From NCBI GenBank assembly GCA_001801495.1, contig MGXW01000027.1, positions 1-9,915 of the forward strand: 9,915 bases of DNA, in the 5' to 3' direction. Of this stretch, positions 1 through 6,308 are shown in pieces. Position 1 is the first letter of the stretch, and each line of letters starts with the position of its first letter. The position numbers and the translations under genes are program-made. This DNA is from Gammaproteobacteria bacterium RIFCSPHIGHO2_12_FULL_37_34 (lineage in GTDB: Bacteria > Pseudomonadota > Gammaproteobacteria > DSM-16500). The notes under the pieces are model-generated. The model ran no database searches, was not told the DNA's origin, and worked only from the letters and a program-made list of their open reading frames with translations.

Positions 1-2
1 TT

Positions 3-686
3 CCAGGTGGATTGACCTTACCAAAAGAAGAAAATGCACGAGTGAACTATTTAGAGAAAACAAATAAGCAAGGTCACTATATTTATCCGCCATTAGTTAT
101 TATTCCACCACAAGGAAATCCAAAAGAGAGCGTAGCGTGTGGTCAACAAATAAGAACATTGTTATTAGGGACTAGTAGGTACCAAAATCAAAGTGGAATG
201 TTTGGTTTATCCGGATCTAATCAAAATGTTGATAGAATATTTGTTGTTGGTGAAGAAGGCAGTTTTATTTGTCGATCCTTGACTCATCAAGTGAGTCGAA
301 ATGAAATTATTAAGAAATTTTCTTTAAACGAAAACAAAAAATGTCCTGGCGCGGTTGTTATTGTAGGTTCTGCTATTGGAAGCTTAACAAAAAAACTTAA
401 TTTTATTATGATGCAAAAGAAACTAGAAGCATCGCAAGGATTATTACTATTAGCCGATTCAGTCCCTGCTTCAATAAATGATAATGATGCAAATGAAAGA
501 AATCAAAAACGGCTAAAAGGTTGGAATGCGCTTCCTGTGACCAATCATGGTTTATTTTCTTATCCAGAATATTTTGCTATAAGGGCAGTAATCAATATCG
601 ATAATAGCTTAGCCACTTCTTCCGAACATGCATGGATCAATGAACATTCTCCAAAATACAAACGAAAAGCAACCATCCAAACCTGA
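3..686 (+). CDS. Unrecognised protein, C-terminal part (5' end outside window)
   Basis: The frame is already open at the window edge (codons from position 3 read Pro-Gly-Gly-Leu-Thr) and runs 227 codons to a TGA, so the start lies upstream. The TTG at 12 has no ribosome binding site and is unlikely to be the true start. I do not recognise the family. The product alternates hydrophobic strand-like runs (YPPLVIIPP, DRIFVVGEEG, GAVVIVGSAIG, GLLLLADSVPAS, YFAIRAVINI) with polar Asn/Lys-rich stretches, as in a soluble alpha/beta protein. The GxAxG run in VIVGSAIGS loosely resembles a nucleotide-binding turn, but no complete motif is present. There is no membrane segment in the visible part. The tail is basic and polar (SPKYKRKATIQT). 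No operon partner is visible; the next gene starts 123 bp downstream with its own promoter. Coding status is well supported by length; function is unknown. Confidence 0.7.
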   Translation, partial: PGGLTLPKEENARVNYLEKTNKQGHYIYPPLVIIPPQGNPKESVACGQQIRTLLLGTSRYQNQSGMFGLSGSNQNVDRIFVVGEEGSFICRSLTHQVSRNEIIKKFSLNENKKCPGAVVIVGSAIGSLTKKLNFIMMQKKLEASQGLLLLADSVPASINDNDANERNQKRLKGWNALPVTNHGLFSYPEYFAIRAVINIDNSLATSSEHAWINEHSPKYKRKATIQT

Positions 687-744
687 ATCAGGTTGATTGT
701 AGAGCGCTCGCATATAGTTTTCACGCAAATAGTAGCGCAATAGG

Positions 745-773
745 TTGACGCGCTCCGCCAGTGGTTGTATACT
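745..773 (+). promoter_or_regulatory. Sigma70 promoter of the Phd/PIN toxin-antitoxin operon
   Basis: TTGACG (745-750), a 17-base spacer, then TATACT (768-773). This is near consensus with optimal spacing and would start transcription around 780, about 30 bases before the antitoxin ATG at 810. It is the best-formed promoter in the window and overlaps the adjacent palindrome, as expected for an autorepressed toxin-antitoxin operon. This is a pattern call, not an experimental start site. Confidence 0.7.
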
Positions 774-775
774 AA

Positions 776-793
776 ATATGACTATAGTTATAT
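776..793 (+). promoter_or_regulatory. Palindromic operator candidate for antitoxin autoregulation
   Basis: ATATGACTATAGTTATAT is an 18-bp palindrome in which 16 of 18 positions are self-complementary, centred on CTATAG. It starts 3 bases after the -10 box and covers the predicted transcription start. Phd/YefM antitoxins repress their own operons by binding such palindromes, so this is the natural operator candidate. Binding is inferred from position and symmetry. Confidence 0.5.
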
Positions 794-809
794 GACCATG
801 GGATAAAAA

Positions 810-1049
810 ATGAAACAGACAACTTGTTCAATAAAAGCAGGTGAATTCAAGGCAAAATGCCTTCAATTGATGGATGATGTGAATCACAAACATATGAGCA
901 TCACCATTACTAAACATGGCAAACCGATTGCTCGATTAGTACCGATTGAAGATGTTCCGGTCGATTTTTTTGGCTGTCTTAAAAATACAGTGACCATTCA
1001 CAAGGATATTATCAATCCTCTTGATGTGGAATGGGAAGCAAACCAATGA
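810..1049 (+). CDS. Phd/YefM-family antitoxin of a PIN toxin pair
   Basis: This is a 79-residue protein with the Phd/YefM layout. The N-terminal part (about residues 1-50) is the DNA-binding and dimerisation fold, seen in 'SIKAGEFKAKCLQLMDDV' and the hallmark strand-turn 'ITKHGKPIARLVPI'. The acidic C-terminal tail (about 52-79, with FFGCLKNTV) would wrap and block the toxin. Its role is to neutralise the PIN RNase encoded next to it and to repress the shared promoter. The stop overlaps the toxin start (ATGA at 1046-1049), so the two are translationally coupled. The ATG at 810 follows a weak GGGAT (800-804) by 5 bases. An earlier ATG at 798 is followed at once by TAA and is excluded. The family call is firm; the pairing of a Phd-type antitoxin with a PIN toxin is common in bacterial genomes. 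Confidence 0.9.
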   Translation: MKQTTCSIKAGEFKAKCLQLMDDVNHKHMSITITKHGKPIARLVPIEDVPVDFFGCLKNTVTIHKDIINPLDVEWEANQ

Positions 1050-1459
1050 GCGGCATTTTGTTAGATACGCACGTTTTGATTTGGTATGCGAATGGGAGTG
1101 AGGATTTAAGTAAATCCGCTCGTAAAATGATTACCTCTGCGCTTTATCATGGCGAAGCAACACTTGCAGCGATTTCGTTATGGGAAATTTGCATGTTAAA
1201 TAAAAAACAACGTATTATTTTAGAAATGCCTACTTTAGAGTGGATTCGCCAATTTGTTGAACTAACACGTATACGCATTCTTCCTATTACCGCCCAAATC
1301 GCTGCCGAAAGTTGTGATTTGCCTGGCGATTTTCATGAGGATCCTTCGGATCGTATGATTACTGCAACAGCCAGAATTCATGGATTAACATTAATGACTC
1401 GGGATAAACGGATACTCAGTTACGGTAAGCATAAATATATTTCAGTGATTAAAGTTTAA
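1046..1459 (+). CDS. vapC: VapC-type PIN-domain ribonuclease toxin
   Basis: A 137-residue single-domain PIN protein. PIN toxins are Mg2+-dependent endoribonucleases that cut tRNA or rRNA and halt translation when the antitoxin is degraded. The acidic metal-binding set is visible: D7 in 'ILLDTHVLIW', E47 in 'ISLWEICML', D99 and D102 in 'EDPSDRMITATA', and D120 in 'LMTRDKRI'. The 'DPSDR' form is typical of the VapC subgroup that pairs with Phd/YefM antitoxins. The start is ATG 1046, overlapping the antitoxin stop as ATGA. An in-frame ATG at 1031 would add 5 residues but lies inside the antitoxin gene and spoils the usual coupling. All key residues are intact, so the toxin looks functional. Its RNA target cannot be told from sequence. 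Confidence 0.9.
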   Translation: MSGILLDTHVLIWYANGSEDLSKSARKMITSALYHGEATLAAISLWEICMLNKKQRIILEMPTLEWIRQFVELTRIRILPITAQIAAESCDLPGDFHEDPSDRMITATARIHGLTLMTRDKRILSYGKHKYISVIKV

Positions 1460-1508
1460 TCCACCTGCGTTATAGGAAATAACCTAAGCTAGATTACCTA
1501 CTATACCA

Positions 1509-1694
1509 TTAAGAAGTGTCCTTAAGAGGGCCAAGTTCGCGCAATTGTATAATTAAGTGCTGAATAGCCAATTCAAGATCTTTGCTAATGGCGGGCTTTG
1601 GTTCTTGTTCGTTTTCATGCTTGATGCCTGTTTCAGCACAATTAAACTGCTGTTTACGATACGTAGTTAAATCAATTACATTTTGCTTTTGCAT
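1509..1694 (-). CDS. Small uncharacterised 61-residue protein
   Basis: A 61-residue polar protein beginning MQKQNVIDLTTYRKQQ and ending in an amphipathic helix-like stretch 'DLELAIQHLIIQLRELG' (about residues 39-55). It has no signal peptide or membrane segment. Coding status is supported by a strong ribosome binding site: the minus strand reads AAGGAAGGA followed by CT and the ATG at 1694. The N-terminal 'NVIDLTTYR' followed by a disordered-looking middle and a hydrophobic helix suggests a small regulatory or adaptor protein, but I cannot name a family. It is divergent from queA, sharing a 133-bp intergenic region, and convergent with vapC. The overlapping plus-strand frame has no such start signal. 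Real gene likely; function unknown. Confidence 0.65.
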   Translation of the reverse strand: MQKQNVIDLTTYRKQQFNCAETGIKHENEQEPKPAISKDLELAIQHLIIQLRELGPLKDTS

Positions 1695-1714
1695 AGTCCT
1701 TCCTTGGGATAAAC

Positions 1715-1765
1715 TTAGGTTGTTTTTATCACAACATTGTCAAACTTTACACAAGTTGATCTTAA
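1715..1765. promoter_or_regulatory. Candidate back-to-back promoters between the 61-residue gene and queA
   Basis: TTGTCAA at 1737-1743 is a palindromic -35-like core. On the minus strand it gives TTGACA (1743 to 1738), a perfect -35, but with only weak -10 matches 17-18 bases on (around 1714-1720). On the plus strand it gives TTGTCA with a weak -10 (TCTTAA, 1760-1765) leading to queA. A GTTGT/ACAAC inverted repeat (1719-1723 and 1731-1735) lies inside the minus-strand spacer. Both directions need a promoter here, but the -10 boxes are poor, so the exact sites are uncertain. Confidence 0.3.
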
Positions 1766-1827
1766 AAAAATATCAGCCAAAATCAACTTAGAGGCTAAGA
1801 AATTGCTCACGTTTAAACAGACTCAAT

Positions 1828-2850
1828 ATGCATATAGATGATTTTTACTTTAAGCTGCCACAGGAGTTCATTGCTCGTTATCCTCTTGCCAAAAGAAGTG
1901 CAAGCCGCCTTTTGTGTTTGGATCGTAAGACTGGTGAGATAACCCATCGTCAATTTAATCAACTCATTCATCTTGTTAACAAAGGTGATTTATTGGTTTT
2001 TAATGATACCAAAGTGATTCCAGCAAGATTAAAGGGTTATAAAGTAACAGGTGGGCAGGTAGAGGTTTTAGTTGAGCGCATACTCAATGATCAATGTATG
2101 CTTGCGCAAGTTCGTGTGAGCAAGCCCCCTCGTGTTGGTGATCGATTGATTTTTTCTGATGAGATTTATTTTGACGTAACGAATAAGCATCATCCATTTT
2201 ATGAATTATGTTATCGGCAAACAGACAAAACTATTCTTGAAGTGGTGGAGGAGATTGGTCACATACCTTTACCTCCTTATATAGAGCGCTTTCCAGAAAA
2301 AAGTGATCAGGAACGTTATCAAACGGTTTACGCAAAACATAAAGGAGCTGTTGCAGCGCCGACCGCTGGGTTTCACTTTGATGAAGAATTATTACAACAG
2401 TTACGTGACAAACAAGTGGCATTTGGTTTTTTAACGCTTCATATTGGTTCAGGAACATTTACACCTGTTCGAACAAAAAACATTCAGGAACATCACATGC
2501 ATGCTGAGCATTTGGAACTATCTGAAGGCTTATGTCAGCAAATTAGGCAAACGAAAACAGAAGGCGGACGCGTGATTGCTGTTGGTACGACTAGTTTGCG
2601 CGCGTTAGAAACCGCTAGTGACGATGGTAATATCAAACCATATCATGGGGAAACGACTATTTTTATTTATCCAGGGTTTGAGTTTCATTGTGTAGATGCA
2701 TTGATTACGAATTTACATTTACCCTATTCTACGTTACTCATGTTAGTTTGTGCATTTGGTGGTTATGAACATGTTATGCGTGCTTATCAACAAGCGGTCG
2801 GACAATCTTATCGATTTTACAGTTATGGAGATGCAATGATTATTGCGTAA
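1828..2850 (+). CDS. queA: S-adenosylmethionine:tRNA ribosyltransferase-isomerase QueA
   Basis: QueA transfers and isomerises the ribosyl part of S-adenosylmethionine onto preQ1 in the anticodon wobble position of Asp, Asn, His and Tyr tRNAs, making epoxyqueuosine. It is a cytosolic enzyme. The 340 residues cover the whole family length (E. coli 356). Conserved blocks in order are: 'ARYPLAKRSASRLL' (16-29), 'GDLLVFNDTKVIPARL' (53-68), 'GAVAAPTAGFHFD' (173-185), 'TLHIGSGTF' (203-211), 'AVGTTSLRALE' (251-261), 'TNLHLPYSTLLMLVCAF' (294-310) and the C-terminal 'YRFYSYGDAMII'. The ATG at 1828 aligns with the E. coli start but has no clear Shine-Dalgarno. The stop (GCG TAA) lies inside one copy of a 10-bp direct repeat caused by the downstream element. 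The usual neighbour tgt, the preceding enzyme of the pathway, is absent between queA and yajC. Confidence 0.97.
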   Translation: MHIDDFYFKLPQEFIARYPLAKRSASRLLCLDRKTGEITHRQFNQLIHLVNKGDLLVFNDTKVIPARLKGYKVTGGQVEVLVERILNDQCMLAQVRVSKPPRVGDRLIFSDEIYFDVTNKHHPFYELCYRQTDKTILEVVEEIGHIPLPPYIERFPEKSDQERYQTVYAKHKGAVAAPTAGFHFDEELLQQLRDKQVAFGFLTLHIGSGTFTPVRTKNIQEHHMHAEHLELSEGLCQQIRQTKTEGGRVIAVGTTSLRALETASDDGNIKPYHGETTIFIYPGFEFHCVDALITNLHLPYSTLLMLVCAFGGYEHVMRAYQQAVGQSYRFYSYGDAMIIA

Positions 2851-2854
2851 GATG
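2845..2854 (+). repeat. Left target-site duplication, overlapping the queA stop
   Basis: GCGTAAGATG occurs here and again at 3007-3016, on either side of the inverted-repeat element. The copy includes the last sense codon (GCG, Ala340) and stop (TAA) of queA. A perfect 10-bp direct repeat bracketing an inverted-repeat unit is the expected scar of transposition. One extra G (2855) separates it from the terminal repeat. Confidence 0.75.
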
Positions 2855-2855
2855 G

Positions 2856-3006
2856 AGGGCTCCCTCATTAAAATAATTAAATTAATCAATGCTACGTCTT
2901 TGCGAGGAGCGTTTTGTGCGACGAAGCAATCCAGTTTTTATTGGAAAATTGGATTGCTTCGCCCTGCGGGCTCGCAATGACGCAGTTATTTTAATGAGGG
3001 AGCCCT
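2856..3006. mobile_element. 151-bp MITE-like palindromic element with 21-bp terminal inverted repeats
   Basis: The ends are perfect 21-bp inverted repeats: 2856-2876 (beginning AGGGCTCCCTCATT) and 2986-3006 (ending AATGAGGGAGCCCT). Each end also contains a small palindrome, AGGG-CT-CCCT. The interior holds a second, separate hairpin (2895-2982). There is no open reading frame for a transposase, so movement would need an enzyme supplied in trans. A 10-bp direct repeat (2845-2854 and 3007-3016) brackets the unit. It fills most of the 228-bp gap between queA and yajC. When transcribed, the unit would fold into a long stem that could protect or end the queA transcript. The transposase family cannot be assigned from this sequence. 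Confidence 0.75.
2895..2982. repeat. Inner hairpin core ('GAAGCAATCC' type) of the first element
   Basis: Two nested stems are visible: 2895-2906 with 2971-2982 (11 of 12 paired, CGTCTTTGCGAG against CTCGCAATGACG) and 2922-2933 with 2950-2961 (12 of 12, CGAAGCAATCCA against TGGATTGCTTCG), with a 16-base loop. The two arms differ in length between the stems (15 against 9 bases). The CGTCATTGCGAG...CGAAGCAATCC motif is a dispersed intergenic palindrome known from many bacterial genomes; I recognise it from general knowledge rather than a search. Confidence 0.8.
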
Positions 3007-3016
3007 GCGTAAGATG
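3007..3016 (+). repeat. Right target-site duplication of the first element
   Basis: A second copy of GCGTAAGATG (first at 2845-2854). It directly abuts the right terminal inverted repeat. Together with the left copy it marks the boundaries of the inserted 151-bp unit. Confidence 0.75.
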
Positions 3017-3017
3017 A

Positions 3018-3046
3018 GTGATTATTGATTTCTGATAGGATATGAT
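3018..3046 (+). promoter_or_regulatory. Candidate promoter of yajC-secD-secF
   Basis: TATGAT at 3041-3046 is a good -10 box. The best -35 at 17-base spacing is GTGATT (3018-3023), a moderate match. Transcription would start near 3053, about 26 bases before the yajC ATG. It lies just outside the mobile element, so the insertion probably left it intact. Read-through from queA is possible but would have to pass the element's stems. Confidence 0.35.
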
Positions 3047-3078
3047 CAGCAATAGCTTATTATTTGTAAAGGAAACAT

Positions 3079-3441
3079 ATGTTAAATCAAATCGCGAATT
3101 TTTTTATATCTTCTGCTTATGCAGAATCACCGTCACTTTTTTCATCAGGCGGTCAACAAGGTGGTGGTCTATCTTTCATCATCATGATGGTTGTGTTTTT
3201 TCTTTTTATTTATTTTGCTATTTGGCGGCCACAAAATAAACGTATGAAAGAACAACAAAGTTTATTAAAATCACTTGCAAAAGGGGATGAGGTGATTATG
3301 TCAGGCGGATTATTGGGGCGCGTTACGAAAATTGCAGATCCCTATGTTACGTTGTCTATTGCTAATAATATTGAAGTGATGATGCAAAAATCTTCTGTTG
3401 TTAGCTTATTACCAAAAGGCACTATTAAATCGATTGAATAA
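3079..3441 (+). CDS. yajC: Sec translocase accessory subunit YajC
   Basis: YajC is a small inner-membrane protein that associates with SecD and SecF and with SecYEG. Its 120 residues show the family layout: a short periplasmic N-terminus with a Gly/Gln-rich stretch (SSGGQQGGG, 23-30), one membrane helix (about 31-49, 'LSFIIMMVVFFLFIYFAIW'), the signature 'RPQNKRMKEQQ' (50-60), and a cytosolic domain with 'LAKGDEVIMSGGLLGRV'. The ATG follows AAAGGAAA (3068-3075) at good spacing. It is the first gene of the yajC-secD-secF operon; secD starts 24 bases after its stop. In related genomes tgt normally precedes it; here that position holds the palindromic element. Confidence 0.95.
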   Translation: MLNQIANFFISSAYAESPSLFSSGGQQGGGLSFIIMMVVFFLFIYFAIWRPQNKRMKEQQSLLKSLAKGDEVIMSGGLLGRVTKIADPYVTLSIANNIEVMMQKSSVVSLLPKGTIKSIE

Positions 3442-3465
3442 AAATAAGCTGGATTTTCTTTTCTT

Positions 3466-5334
3466 ATGGCTATGTTAATTAATCGTTATCCTGTTTGGAA
3501 ATATGTTCTTATTTTGTTAGTTATTGCGGTGGCATTTATTTATGCCGCACCTAATTTATATCATGAATATCCCGCTGTGCAAATCATAGGGGAGAATTCA
3601 GCTCCTATCGATCAGCAAACCATTGTTCAACTTAAAAATCTTTTACAAAATGCTTCTACTTCTTATTACGATGTCATTCATCAAGATCGCAGCTTACTCA
3701 TTCGCTTTCCTTCTACCGATACACAATTTAAAGCGAAAGAAATGATTCAGCAAGCTCTTGGCGATCATTATTTGGTTGCGTTAAATCTTTCGCCTGGCAC
3801 ACCATCTTGGTTGCGATCGATTGGCGCGATGCCTATGAAATTAGGATTAGATTTACGAGGAGGAGTGCATTTTTTATTACAAGTAGAAGTAAATACTGTC
3901 ATTCAACAACGTGTTGAAGGCGATTTACGTGGAATAGGGCAGAGCCTACGTGATGAACGCATACGTTATTCTGCTATTAATCGTCAATCGGATAATAAAA
4001 TTTCTGTAGCATTTCGTACGGAAGAAGCGCTCGATGCTGCTTATACTCTTGTGAGTCGTCGGTTTAATGAATTTACCTGGGAAAAACAAACGACAACAGG
4101 GTTTGTGTTGCAAGGCATTTTATCTCCGGCAGCGTTATTTCAAGCAAAACAAGACATTCTTGAACAAGCGATGAATACGTTACGTAATCGTGTAAACGAA
4201 CTAGGTGTTTCTGAGGCGATCGTTCAACAACAAGGCGAGAGCCGAGTATCCGTTGATTTACCAGGCATTCAAGATACGGCTGAGGCAAAAAATATATTAG
4301 GTAAAACGGCTACTTTAGAGTTTCATATGGTAAATTCTGAGCAGAGTGCATTATCGGCTCTACAAGGTGAAATCGCTTCAACTGATTCACGCTTATATAC
4401 TTATCAAAATCAACCCATATTATTAAAAAACCAAATTATTTTGCGTGGATCATCCATTGTGAGTGCTACATCAGGTATGGGTGAGGAAGGTCGACCGAAT
4501 GTGGAAGTTCGTTTAGGTGGTGCGGGAGATAGTTTATTTACTAAAACAACCGCAGAAAATATTGGGAAACCCATGGCGGTTGTTTTTGTTGAAGTCAAAC
4601 CAATTATAAAAATCGAAAATAATCAGAAAATTATTAGTTATCAAACCGATCGGCGAATCATTAGTGTAGCGACTATTCAAAGTATCTTAGGCAGTAATTT
4701 TCAAATCACAGGGTTAAGTGGACAAAATGAAGCACGTACACTTGCCTTATTATTAAGAGCAGGAGCGCTACCCGCACCCGTATCTATTATTGAAGAACGT
4801 CAGGTGGGTCCTAGTTTAGGTAAGCAAAATATTCATATGGGTGTGCTTTCAGTGGAAGTGGGCATGGGATTAGTTGTCATTTTCATGATGCTTTATTATG
4901 GAGTAATGGGTTTTATTGCAGATTTAGCTTTAGCAATGAATGTAGTATTAATTGTGGCCATTTTATCTTTGCTTGGGGCAACCCTTACCTTACCAGGTAT
5001 CGCAGGTATTGTATTAACGGTTGGTATGGCAGTTGATGCCAATGTATTAATATTTGAACGTGTTCGTGAAGAATTACGTCGTGGTATGGGTGTTCAAGCA
5101 AGTATTCATGCGGGTTATGAGCGTGCTTTTGTTACTATTTTAGATGCGAATTTAACTACTCTTATCGTCATGCTTATTTTGTTTAGTTTAGGATCAGGTG
5201 TAGTCAAGGGATTAGCGATTACCGTTACAGTTGGTTTAATCACCTCTATGTTCACAGCAATTACTGGCACACGTGCTATTGTTAATTTGTTATATGGCGG
5301 CCGTTCTTTGCAAAAAATATCAATAGGAATTTAA
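3466..5334 (+). CDS. secD: Protein translocase subunit SecD
   Basis: SecD is the larger half of the SecDF motor, an inner-membrane RND-related protein that uses the proton gradient to draw preproteins out of SecYEG on the periplasmic side. The 622 residues match E. coli SecD (615). Visible parts are: membrane helix 1 (about 12-30), the 'GLDLRGGVHF' signature (127-136), the large periplasmic P1 region with 'NTLRNRVNELGVSEAIVQQQG' in two parts, and the C-terminal membrane block from 'VGPSLGKQNI' to the end. The essential membrane aspartate is present as D524 in 'AVDANVL' (E. coli D519). The start is uncertain: ATG 3466 (MAM-) or ATG 3472 (MLINRYPVWKYV, which aligns with the E. coli start). Neither has a strong ribosome binding site; a weak CTGGA (3449-3453) suits 3466. 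It lies 4 bases upstream of secF. Confidence 0.97.
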   Translation: MAMLINRYPVWKYVLILLVIAVAFIYAAPNLYHEYPAVQIIGENSAPIDQQTIVQLKNLLQNASTSYYDVIHQDRSLLIRFPSTDTQFKAKEMIQQALGDHYLVALNLSPGTPSWLRSIGAMPMKLGLDLRGGVHFLLQVEVNTVIQQRVEGDLRGIGQSLRDERIRYSAINRQSDNKISVAFRTEEALDAAYTLVSRRFNEFTWEKQTTTGFVLQGILSPAALFQAKQDILEQAMNTLRNRVNELGVSEAIVQQQGESRVSVDLPGIQDTAEAKNILGKTATLEFHMVNSEQSALSALQGEIASTDSRLYTYQNQPILLKNQIILRGSSIVSATSGMGEEGRPNVEVRLGGAGDSLFTKTTAENIGKPMAVVFVEVKPIIKIENNQKIISYQTDRRIISVATIQSILGSNFQITGLSGQNEARTLALLLRAGALPAPVSIIEERQVGPSLGKQNIHMGVLSVEVGMGLVVIFMMLYYGVMGFIADLALAMNVVLIVAILSLLGATLTLPGIAGIVLTVGMAVDANVLIFERVREELRRGMGVQASIHAGYERAFVTILDANLTTLIVMLILFSLGSGVVKGLAITVTVGLITSMFTAITGTRAIVNLLYGGRSLQKISIGI

Positions 5335-5338
5335 AGCA

Positions 5339-6274
5339 GTGGAATTTTTTAAACACAATACCAATATTAATTTTATGGCTCAACGTAAATGGGCTGCAAT
5401 TTTTTCTATTATTCTTTTTTTATTTTCGATCATATCGTTGGGGATATATGGTTTGAATTGGGGACTTGATTTTACTGGCGGTACGCAAATTCAACTCCGT
5501 TTTGTGAATGAAGCTGATTTATCTCTTATTCGTTCACAATTAGAAACGATAGGTTTTCCAGAAGCTGTTGTTATGAGTTATGGTACGTCAAGAGATGTGT
5601 TAGTTACATTAGTTTCCAAAAATAAAAATGCAGCCATGATGGATAATCAAGCGCAAATGGAAATAGTCAAACAAGTGACGCAAGCATTACCGAGTGCAAA
5701 AGTTGAACAAGTCAACTATATTGGTCCTCAAGTGGGTAAGGAAATGACAAGCAAAAGCGCATTAGCTATTCTCTTTGCTTTGTTAGGGACAATGGTTTAT
5801 ATTGCTTTTCGTTTTGATATGCGTTTTGCAATTGGTTCAACAGTTGCTTTGATTCATGATCCCATTATTATTTTAGGAATTTTTTCATTTTTACATATTG
5901 AATTTAACCTGATTGCACTTGCCGCAGTGCTTACTGTCATCGGTTATTCACTCAATGACACCATTGTCATTTATGATCGTGTTCGTGAAAATTTTAGAAA
6001 AATGCGTAAGGCGGATGTGCTAGAAGTTATGAATCAATCCATTAATCAAACCTTGTCTCGTACCATTATGACATCTGCATTAACATTAACAGTTGTATTA
6101 GCATTATTTTTTTTAGGTGGTAGTTTGCTGCATGGGTTTTCGCTGGCACTGATTATTGGCATTGTTGTTGGAACATACTCCTCTATTTATGTTGCAGGTT
6201 CATTAACTATCACGCTTGGGTTGCATCGCCAACACCTCTTGCCACAACAAAAAGAAGTAGATGAGAGACCTTAA
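5339..6274 (+). CDS. secF: Protein translocase subunit SecF
   Basis: SecF is the partner of SecD in the proton-driven SecDF complex of the inner membrane. The 311 residues are near the usual length (E. coli 323). Membrane helix 1 covers about 17-38, followed by the 'GLDFTGGT' signature (42-49), a short periplasmic domain, and five more helices. The functional pair in helices 4-5 is intact: D207 in 'YSLNDTIVIYDRVREN' and R241 in 'QTLSRTIMTSALTL', spaced 34 apart exactly as E. coli D213 and R247. The start is GTG at 5339, with AGGAA (5325-5329) 9 bases upstream inside the secD end; the short N-terminus 'MEFFKHNTNINFM' is common in this family. It ends convergently 34 bp from hicB, with no clear T-rich terminator between them. 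Confidence 0.97.
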   Translation: MEFFKHNTNINFMAQRKWAAIFSIILFLFSIISLGIYGLNWGLDFTGGTQIQLRFVNEADLSLIRSQLETIGFPEAVVMSYGTSRDVLVTLVSKNKNAAMMDNQAQMEIVKQVTQALPSAKVEQVNYIGPQVGKEMTSKSALAILFALLGTMVYIAFRFDMRFAIGSTVALIHDPIIILGIFSFLHIEFNLIALAAVLTVIGYSLNDTIVIYDRVRENFRKMRKADVLEVMNQSINQTLSRTIMTSALTLTVVLALFFLGGSLLHGFSLALIIGIVVGTYSSIYVAGSLTITLGLHRQHLLPQQKEVDERP

Positions 6275-6308
6275 CATGGCACTTCATTTCTGATCTGTGC
6301 TCCCAGAA

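Noticed and set aside
680..694. AACCTGAATCAGGTT palindrome as a terminator of the first gene
   Set aside because: The stem is short, overlaps the stop codon, and no T-run follows.
1582..1791. 69-codon plus-strand open frame opposite the 61-residue gene
   Set aside because: It overlaps a minus-strand gene with a strong ribosome binding site, has no start signal of its own and has a Cys/Phe-rich composition typical of an antisense shadow.
1780..1827. preQ1 riboswitch upstream of queA (TTAGAGGCTAAG)
   Set aside because: The AGAGG is not followed by the matching CCTCT and the A-rich tail of the class I pseudoknot; only a 5-bp hairpin is present.
2231..2458. Minus-strand open frame inside queA (75 codons), and similar ones inside secD
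   Set aside because: They are antisense shadows of strongly conserved genes without start signals.
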